NCBI GenBank assembly: GCA_003554685.1
Contig: PWHA01000130.1
Span: forward strand, 1 to 12,920
From: Halanaerobiaceae bacterium
GTDB taxonomy: Bacteria > Bacillota > Halanaerobiia > Halanaerobiales > Halarsenatibacteraceae
Length of the DNA: 12,920 bases
Direction of reading: 5' to 3'
The position numbers were made by a program, and so were the translations under genes. The notes below the pieces were generated by a model. It saw only the letters and a list, made by a program, of their open reading frames with translations. It did no database searches and was not told where the DNA came from. Below, piece after piece: positions 1-5,087 of this stretch (within the stretch, counting starts at the first letter, position 1; each line of letters opens with the position of its first letter).

Positions 1-104
1 ACCTCTTCAGCTTCTGCAAATTTTTCAATGACATCAGGAATCCTGTCGCCATCCTCCAGCTTTAAAATAAAGGTTCTTCCTCTTTCTGCCTGAGTATATT
101 TCAC
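1..104 (-). CDS. PPC/DUF296-domain protein, N-terminal part (cut by window edge)
   Basis: Only the first 34 codons lie in the window; the gene runs off the left edge. It starts at GTG 104-102, with an AAAGGAG ribosome binding site 8 nt upstream. The encoded N-terminus begins MKYTQAERGRTFILKLEDGD and continues into a helix rich in Glu and Ala. That pattern, a short lead followed by a beta strand of the type R-x-F-x-L-x-L-x-x-G-D, is how bacterial PPC/DUF296 proteins begin. These are small trimeric proteins related to plant AT-hook PPC domains, often with a metal-binding histidine cluster that would lie outside this window. The gap to the upstream ThDP-enzyme gene is 41 nt on the same strand, so co-transcription is likely. 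The family's bacterial function is poorly known. The family call is a recognition from a short stretch and is moderately sure. Confidence 0.6.
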   Translation of the reverse strand, partial: MKYTQAERGRTFILKLEDGDRIPDVIEKFAEAEE

Positions 105-145
105 CAGATCAACTCCTTTACCTTAATATGGAATGCAATAATTTA

Positions 146-1876
146 TTAACCTTCCCACCACTTGCCATCATCAAGATGAGACATGTCGGGGTTGTATTCT
201 ATCTCACAGTCAATTAGAACCGGCTGACCTTCAGCATTAGCTTCCAGAGCAGAAGTGAGAGCCGGCCGCAATTGATCCATTTCGGTCACCTTAAAACCCA
301 GACAGCCAAAGCTCTCTGCAGCAGCGGTCAGATCAGGCTGGAAGGAGAAATCGGTGGAATAGGTGGAAAAACCAGCCCGCTGCTGTTTGGCTCTGATCCA
401 GCCCAGCCCCCGGTTGTTTAAAACCAGCCAGGTACAACCAGCATTGTACTGGACGGCAGTTGCCATCTCCTGAATATACATTTGTAAGGCGCCGTCGCCG
501 GCAATGCAGAGGACCGGGCGCTGGGGACAGGTCAGCCTGGCGGCAATTGCCCCCACCACCCCCATACCCATGCAGGTCTGTTCAGCCACCGGAATACAGC
601 CTAATCTGCTCTCAACCCGATAATAGGGATGAAAATAGGACCAGATATCCTGACTGCCATTCTCATTTACCAGTATTGTTTCCGGACCAAAAACTTGATT
701 GGCCGTTGGAATTATCTCCCGGGCCAGCAGGGCCCGGGTAGTTCTCTTGTCAGACAAGATTTTCTTCCGAAATTTTTCTTTCTGCTCTTCAAGCTCCTCT
801 CTCAGCTCGTACCTTTTTTCTTTGATTTCTAACTGCTGCTCCCTGCTCTTTCCCTGCCGGTTAAGCTGATCCATCAGCTGCTGCAGCACAGTCTTAACAT
901 CTCCAATCAGAGCAAGATCCGGCTGCCAGTTTCGGCCCACAGCTTCCGGATTGATATCCAGCTGGATAAAGCTGGCTTCTTCAGGAAAATGCTGCCAGTG
1001 ACTGGTTTGAAAGGCTTCATTTTTACTGCCAGCGGTCATCAGCAGATCGGCACTCTGATAATAATTACGAGCCGGTTCAGTCCGATAGCGGCCGCTCAAG
1101 CCCAGAGCCAGAGGATGATCTTCAGGAATCAGCCCCCGTCCGCCCGGGGTGGTTAAAAAGGGGATCTCAAATTCTTCAACAAACTGCCGGGATTCCTCAA
1201 AGGCCCGGGATAAAACTGCTCCATTACCAAAAATCACCACCGGGCGCTCGGCTCTGGTAAGAGCTGACAGGGCCTGCTTAACCGGGGTGGAATCAGCAGC
1301 AATTCTCTGCCGCTCCACCCTGGTGAAATTTTCTGGATATTCCAGAGATGTGTTTTCTATTTTATTATCATCAGGATTTGCCTCCAGGGGACCGGCGCCC
1401 ATCACATCATGAGGCAGATCGAGATAAACCGGTCCGGGAACCCCGTTTAAAGCCCGGGTGAAGGACCGCTGGAGATACCAGGGTAACAGTTCAGCCCGGG
1501 GAAGACGGGCACTCCATTTGGTGATAGGTTCCATTAGAGCTACCTGGTCACATTCCTGAAATTCACCCCGGCCGGAGGTAGTGATAGCGGCAGAATGACA
1601 GGGAATCACCAGCGGTGTACAACCAGAACTGGCTTCCAGCACTCCCGGAACAAGATTGGCAGTTCCGGGACCGGCTGAAGCCGAGCATATTCCGATATTA
1701 CCGCTTAGACGACTGTAGGCCATGGCCATAAAGGGAGCCGCGCTTTCATGTCTGACATTCACCGCCAGCAGCCCTGCCTCCTCTGCCAGCATATTTAGAT
1801 AATTATCACCCAGGCCAAAAACCATTTCGGCTCCCTGTTCCTTCACCATTTTCACCAGTATCTCCCAGGAATTCAT
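146..1876 (-). CDS. Thiamine-diphosphate-dependent enzyme, acetolactate synthase-like
   Basis: This 576-residue protein has the three-domain architecture of the IlvB/benzoylformate decarboxylase superfamily. The N-terminal pyrimidine-binding domain carries the catalytic glutamate in RHE (E44) and a GPG loop at 69-71. The FQECD segment (106-110) resembles the acetolactate synthase FQE loop. The C-terminal domain has the ThDP/Mg motif GDG (460-462) followed by NN (487-488). Length is normal for the family. The central domain lacks the RFDD-type segment of true acetolactate synthases, and no small regulatory subunit is adjacent, so a different 2-oxo-acid substrate is likely. Residues about 330-385 form a very charged Glu/Lys/Arg/Gln helix, possibly a coiled coil, which is unusual as a linker. 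The ATG start has a GGGGGG ribosome binding site 6 nt upstream. The superfamily is secure; the reaction is not known. Confidence 0.85.
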   Translation of the reverse strand: MNSWEILVKMVKEQGAEMVFGLGDNYLNMLAEEAGLLAVNVRHESAAPFMAMAYSRLSGNIGICSASAGPGTANLVPGVLEASSGCTPLVIPCHSAAITTSGRGEFQECDQVALMEPITKWSARLPRAELLPWYLQRSFTRALNGVPGPVYLDLPHDVMGAGPLEANPDDNKIENTSLEYPENFTRVERQRIAADSTPVKQALSALTRAERPVVIFGNGAVLSRAFEESRQFVEEFEIPFLTTPGGRGLIPEDHPLALGLSGRYRTEPARNYYQSADLLMTAGSKNEAFQTSHWQHFPEEASFIQLDINPEAVGRNWQPDLALIGDVKTVLQQLMDQLNRQGKSREQQLEIKEKRYELREELEEQKEKFRKKILSDKRTTRALLAREIIPTANQVFGPETILVNENGSQDIWSYFHPYYRVESRLGCIPVAEQTCMGMGVVGAIAARLTCPQRPVLCIAGDGALQMYIQEMATAVQYNAGCTWLVLNNRGLGWIRAKQQRAGFSTYSTDFSFQPDLTAAAESFGCLGFKVTEMDQLRPALTSALEANAEGQPVLIDCEIEYNPDMSHLDDGKWWEG

Positions 1877-1931
1877 GATATTCCCCCCAAATATAATTAA
1901 TTATCTTTTTATCTTTTTTTGCTATAGTTGC

Positions 1932-2231
1932 CTATTTTTTTAAAAAAGCTTTTATCCAGGCTATAATTCCAGCTACCAGACCGGACCGCCCGGTTTGCTG
2001 TTTGTTTTGGTCTGCCACAAACTTTTCCAGAGCTTTAAGTTCCTCTGCTGTCGGACTTCGCTGAACTTCCTGATAATCCTCTGAAATATGATTTATTTCT
2101 TCCCATCTATCAATATTAAATTTTCTGATCTTATCCTCGGATCTTTTGACAATTATATAACCACCGGCCAGCTTAAACACAATATCATCATTATGCTCTG
2201 ATTTGTGGGTGTATATCTGGGTAACCTTCAT
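1932..2231 (-). CDS. Unrecognised 99-residue protein
   Basis: I do not recognise a family. The N-terminal half is polar and beta-like (MKVTQIYTHKS, then an isoleucine/valine-rich strand around residues 18-30). The middle (40-70) is charged and probably helical. The last about 20 residues form an amphipathic or hydrophobic segment (GLVAGIIAWIKAFLKK) that could bind a membrane surface. No cysteines or metal motifs are present. A GAGGAGG ribosome binding site lies upstream of the ATG at 2231, with rather long spacing. It sits 38 nt after the TIM-like gene and 55 nt before the ThDP-enzyme gene on the same strand, so it looks like a genuine member of that operon rather than a chance frame. Confidence 0.7.
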   Translation of the reverse strand: MKVTQIYTHKSEHNDDIVFKLAGGYIIVKRSEDKIRKFNIDRWEEINHISEDYQEVQRSPTAEELKALEKFVADQNKQQTGRSGLVAGIIAWIKAFLKK

Positions 2232-2269
2232 TATCAGAAATCAACCTCCTCAACCTGTCAAAAGCCGAA

Positions 2270-2977
2270 TCAGCGGGAATCTTCCAGTCCGGCTAAAATT
2301 CCCTGCACCAGTTCTTCAATAATTTGAATTGGTTTATCTGCCTGAAAAACCCCGCTGGCTGTGCCAACACCGTCAGCTCCGGCTTTGATTATCCGGGCTG
2401 CATCTTCATAAGTGGAAATCCCTGCCCCCTGAATAACCTTGATTGCCGGATCCACCTGTTTAACTGATTTAAGGGTTTCAGATATATAACCGCTGCTGCT
2501 GGTTTTGCCGCTGCCGATCAGCTCAGCAGGCTCAGCCATCACCATATCAGGAGCAAGACTGGCCGCAGCAGCAGCTTCTCTGGCACTGCCGGCAGCTATT
2601 ACTGTCAAAAGCCCCAGAGCCCGGGCTCGAGCAACTGTCCGGGATAGTACTGAAAGCTCCAGTGGTTTTTCTGCATGGTTCAAAACCACTCCTTCAGCAC
2701 CGGCAGCCTTTACCGCCTCGGGCAGAAGAGCTCCATGGCCCCTGCCCTTTTCGATGGGATCGATATGCTGGGCAAAAATAATCAATTCCCCGGCAGCAGC
2801 AGCCAGATCTGTAATTCCGGTTGGCTGAGGGGAGAGTAGAATATTAATCCCGAATTTTTTTGCCTGTTCATCGGCCGCTCTGGCAATTTCAAAGAGCTCT
2901 TCTCCATAGAGATAGGCTTTGGAGTTTAGGTATAAGAAGGGTGAATCTCTCCTAATAGCTTCACTGTCATTCAGCAA
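2270..2977 (-). CDS. Archaeal-type triosephosphate isomerase-like protein
   Basis: This TIM-barrel protein resembles the short archaeal triosephosphate isomerases (about 225 residues) more than the usual 250-residue bacterial enzyme. Numbering is from the TTG start at 2977. The substrate-binding Asn-x-Lys is at N18/K20 (LNSK) and the electrophilic His at H101 (LNHAEK). The catalytic Glu is E149 (AEPAELIGSGK). The phosphate-binding loops are GAGIS (184-188) and ASGV (207-210). AQHIDP and LLPEAVKAAGA are also archaeal-type signatures. All catalytic residues are kept, so an active sugar-phosphate isomerase is plausible. The open frame extends to a GTG at 2995, but the GGGGAGG ribosome binding site is inside those extra codons, 9 nt before the TTG chosen here. 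It is the first gene of a minus-strand operon with the 99-residue protein and the ThDP enzyme. No glycolytic neighbours (gap, pgk) are present, so its substrate may not be triose phosphate. Confidence 0.82.
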   Translation of the reverse strand: MLNDSEAIRRDSPFLYLNSKAYLYGEELFEIARAADEQAKKFGINILLSPQPTGITDLAAAAGELIIFAQHIDPIEKGRGHGALLPEAVKAAGAEGVVLNHAEKPLELSVLSRTVARARALGLLTVIAAGSAREAAAAASLAPDMVMAEPAELIGSGKTSSSGYISETLKSVKQVDPAIKVIQGAGISTYEDAARIIKAGADGVGTASGVFQADKPIQIIEELVQGILAGLEDSR

Positions 2978-3089
2978 ATTAATTAACCTCCCCACAGGAA
3001 AAGATTCTAAATTACATTACTTGTGATTTTATCCCCTGCATTTTTTACTATCTGTTTTTTGCAAAGACCACTATTACTTTATCTAATTT

Positions 3090-3117
3090 ATTATATCATA
3101 TCATATTTCAGCATAAA
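3090..3117 (-). promoter_or_regulatory. Candidate extended -10 promoter for the TIM-like operon
   Basis: On the minus strand a consensus TATAAT (3095-3090) is preceded by TG and one base, forming an extended -10 (TGATATAAT). A weak -35-like TTTATG (3117-3112) lies 16 nt upstream. Transcription would start near 3083, giving a leader of about 105 nt before the TTG start at 2977. The local AT-richness makes chance matches easy, so this is a candidate only. Confidence 0.45.
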
Positions 3118-3244
3118 TTTAACCAGAACACATTTTTTCTGTATTTAATTCGGCAAGCAACTGCAATAAGGAGTAATATTGTGTTTTATTTCACTTATAT
3201 GAGCATTAACCAGCTAACCTCCTCCAGCTTGCTTTAAATCCTGA

Positions 3245-3260
3245 ATTTCACAAGTGAAAT
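3245..3260. promoter_or_regulatory. Perfect 16-bp palindrome, candidate operator
   Basis: ATTTCAC-AA-GTGAAAT is a perfect inverted repeat: 7-bp arms with a 2-nt centre. It ends 2 nt before the -35 hexamer of the LRR-gene promoter, where a dimeric activator or repressor would bind. The regulator is not identifiable from the sequence. A half-site (ATTTCACTTAT) recurs at about 3187-3197. Confidence 0.5.
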
Positions 3261-3262
3261 GT

Positions 3263-3291
3263 TTGCAACCAGTCAGCAATCCAGGTATAAT
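3263..3291 (+). promoter_or_regulatory. Sigma70/SigA-type promoter for the LRR gene
   Basis: TTGCAA (3263-3268) is followed after exactly 17 nt by TATAAT (3286-3291). The predicted start is near 3298, leaving a leader of about 168 nt before the ATG at 3466. The near-consensus hexamers with ideal spacing and the adjacent palindrome support a real promoter. Confidence 0.6.
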
Positions 3292-3465
3292 TAAATCAGA
3301 AAATGTGAAAGAATTTACAAATACTCTGTTCCTTTTGATCTTCAAGCTTTCCGCAGTAAATGAAATTCGTCTTTCAGCACCATTTTAGCATTCAAAGTCT
3401 TTATGCATTTTGTTTTTTTCGGCATACTATGTGAACAAAAATACAATAAACTGGAGGGATTAATC

Positions 3466-4233
3466 ATGAAAAAATTATTATCCCTGGGACTAATCAGCAT
3501 AATGCTTGTCACCACAGGATTCATCCTTAGTAACCATCAGGCGGCCGGCCAGGAAATTGTCCACTTTGAGGATAGAGAGCTAGAAAATGCTGTAAGAAAA
3601 GAAATTGTTAAATCTGAGGGAGAAATCTATCGCAGCGAAGTCGAAGAAATTGTCTGGTTCCGTCCAGAAGGAGAGAATATTACTTCCCTGGAAGGTCTGC
3701 AACATTTAACAGCCCTGGAAAGACTGAGTCTCAAAAATAATGCAGTTGAAGATCTTTCATCCCTGGCAGAACTTAATAATCTAAAATGGCTGGTACTTGA
3801 TAATAATCAAATTAATGATATTTCAGATCTGGTTGAATTATCGAGCCTGAAGTTTTTATATCTGGCTGATAATCAGCTGGAAGATATCTCATCTCTGTCA
3901 GAGCTTGACAGCCTGATGCTGCTGGATTTTTCAGGCAATAATGTCAGTGATATTTCATCATTAAGAAAAAATACCAATCTGACAGTACTGGAATTCAGAG
4001 ATAACGAAGTCAGTGATGTCTCTCCTGTTACAGAATTAAGCGAACTTGTTATTCTCGATTTTGGCAGAAATGAAGTGGCTGATATTTCCCCACTAAAAAG
4101 TCTGAGCAAAATAAAAATTCTCTCTTTCCCCTTTAATGAAGTGGAATGCATTGTCCCGCTGGCAGAACTGCCAGCGCTGGAAAGAGTCGATTTAACAGGT
4201 AATGAAATCTCCCGGATATCGCAGGGAAACTAA
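3466..4233 (+). CDS. Secreted internalin-like leucine-rich-repeat protein
   Basis: This 255-residue protein has an N-terminal signal peptide: MKK, a hydrophobic stretch at about 4-21, and likely cleavage after AAG at residue 28. A cap-like segment (about 30-82) resembles the N-terminal region of internalin-type LRR proteins. Eight consecutive repeats of exactly 22 residues follow: 83-104, 105-126, 127-148, 149-170, 171-192, 193-214, 215-236, and a last incomplete one at 237-255. They fit the pattern L-x-x-L-x-L/F-x-x-N-x-[IV]-x-D-[IV]-S-x-L. The chain ends inside the last repeat with no LPxTG, GW or S-layer anchor, so the product is probably released or periplasmic and may bind protein partners. 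The start is the ATG with GGAGGG 7 nt upstream. The same frame is open back to 3403, but without a ribosome binding site and without a signal peptide at its start. The binding partner is unknown. Confidence 0.85.
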   Translation: MKKLLSLGLISIMLVTTGFILSNHQAAGQEIVHFEDRELENAVRKEIVKSEGEIYRSEVEEIVWFRPEGENITSLEGLQHLTALERLSLKNNAVEDLSSLAELNNLKWLVLDNNQINDISDLVELSSLKFLYLADNQLEDISSLSELDSLMLLDFSGNNVSDISSLRKNTNLTVLEFRDNEVSDVSPVTELSELVILDFGRNEVADISPLKSLSKIKILSFPFNEVECIVPLAELPALERVDLTGNEISRISQGN

Positions 4234-4261
4234 AACTAATAACTATGTAAAAATTTAAATT

Positions 4262-4298
4262 AACCAGGAGAGGGTAAAAATCGAGCCCTCTCCTGGTT
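4262..4298. terminator. Bidirectional intrinsic terminator between convergent genes
   Basis: A perfect 13-bp inverted repeat has arms AACCAGGAGAGGG (4262-4274) and its complement (4286-4298), with an 11-nt loop. It lies between the 3' ends of the LRR gene (plus) and fdhB (minus). T-rich tracts follow in both directions, better on the minus strand (TTAATTTAAATTTTT), so it probably stops both transcripts. Confidence 0.85.
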
Positions 4299-4337
4299 TA
4301 ATTGTAAAGGGTTAAAGGATCAAAAAGATAAAGTTGC

Positions 4338-5084
4338 TCAGGCCTGATTTTCTTTTTTCTTATTTCCTTTACCAAGCAGCATTGAACCCAGTGAACAGGC
4401 TAGGCTGCCGGGCAGACAGAATTTGATAGCCTTTAACAGGTACACCAGGTTCCCGGGCTGAGGACTTTTAGCCAGCTGAAAACGCTTACTATCATCGGGA
4501 AGGATATAGATTACATGTAGACCTTCCAGCTGTTCCTCTCCATAGATCTGCCAGTCGGGATGCTCTGCACTAATTTCCCGGGCTTCGGCTAAAAGATCCT
4601 CCCGGGGACCATACTTCAAAGCTCCAGTAGAGCAGGTCTTGACACAGGCAGGCTGCAGATCATTTTTTACCCGATCAAAACAGAGGTTGCATTTACCTGC
4701 TATTTCACCTATCTTTGGAACCTGAAAGGGACAGGCTTCTTCACACATGCCGCAGGCCACACAGTCATTCTTATCAATTATTACAAAGCCCTCTGCTGTT
4801 TTACTGATTGCTTCAACCGGGCAGATATCTATACAGGCAGCATCGGTGCAGTGCATACAGGCCCGGCGGCTAAAGGCCCAATTAACCTCATTACTATTGT
4901 TCCATTCAGTGAATTTCAGCAGATTCCAGGTGGTGGCTGTTAAATCAGGAGGATTTTGATAACTACCGGTTTGGGCAAAACTTGTTTCCTCAGCGGGCAG
5001 TTCATTCCACTGCTTACAGGCTACCTGACAGCCCCTGCAGCCCATACATCTGGTGACATCATTTAGAATTGCCATTTCTGTCAT
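4338..5084 (-). CDS. fdhB: Formate dehydrogenase Fe-S (beta) subunit
   Basis: This 248-residue electron-transfer subunit carries four [4Fe-4S] clusters and passes electrons from the catalytic subunit to an acceptor. The cysteines fall in the expected order: C13/16/19/23 (CMGCRGCQVAC), C76/79/84/88, C108/111/114/118 (CVACGMCEEAC), and C132/135/147/151. The MAILNDVTRCMGCRGCQ start and the TTWN/KF region match FdnH/FdhB-type proteins. It has no signal peptide, so it is expected to be exported together with FdhA through Tat. The C-terminus has a short hydrophobic stretch (about 222-237) ahead of a Lys-rich tail. It may be a weak version of the membrane anchor of E. coli FdnH. The start lies 3 nt after the fdhA stop, with a GGGGGG ribosome binding site inside the end of fdhA, indicating translational coupling. 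No cytochrome b (gamma) gene follows; a terminator does. Confidence 0.93.
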   Translation of the reverse strand: MTEMAILNDVTRCMGCRGCQVACKQWNELPAEETSFAQTGSYQNPPDLTATTWNLLKFTEWNNSNEVNWAFSRRACMHCTDAACIDICPVEAISKTAEGFVIIDKNDCVACGMCEEACPFQVPKIGEIAGKCNLCFDRVKNDLQPACVKTCSTGALKYGPREDLLAEAREISAEHPDWQIYGEEQLEGLHVIYILPDDSKRFQLAKSPQPGNLVYLLKAIKFCLPGSLACSLGSMLLGKGNKKKENQA

Positions 5085-5087
5085 GAT

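Larger units (their letters stand above)
2978..3465. other. Intergenic region between divergent TIM-like and LRR genes
   Basis: This 488-base AT-rich region holds a candidate minus-strand promoter (3090-3117), a 16-bp palindrome (3245-3260) and a plus-strand promoter (3263-3291). It also has a weak possible 18-codon frame with its own ribosome binding site (3181-3237). The remainder, notably the leader at 3298-3450, shows no RNA gene or riboswitch that I can recognise. Confidence 0.6.

Noticed and set aside
146..1876. Calling the ThDP enzyme a true biosynthetic acetolactate synthase (ilvB)
   Set aside because: It lacks the RFDD-type central motif, and no small subunit or ilv/leu genes are adjacent.
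2505..2828. 107-codon open frame on the plus strand
   Set aside because: It is the shadow of the TIM-like gene, of low-complexity Ala/Ser/Pro composition.
3403..3465. Upstream extension of the LRR protein
   Set aside because: It has no ribosome binding site and would bury the signal peptide; ATG 3466 has GGAGGG at ideal spacing.
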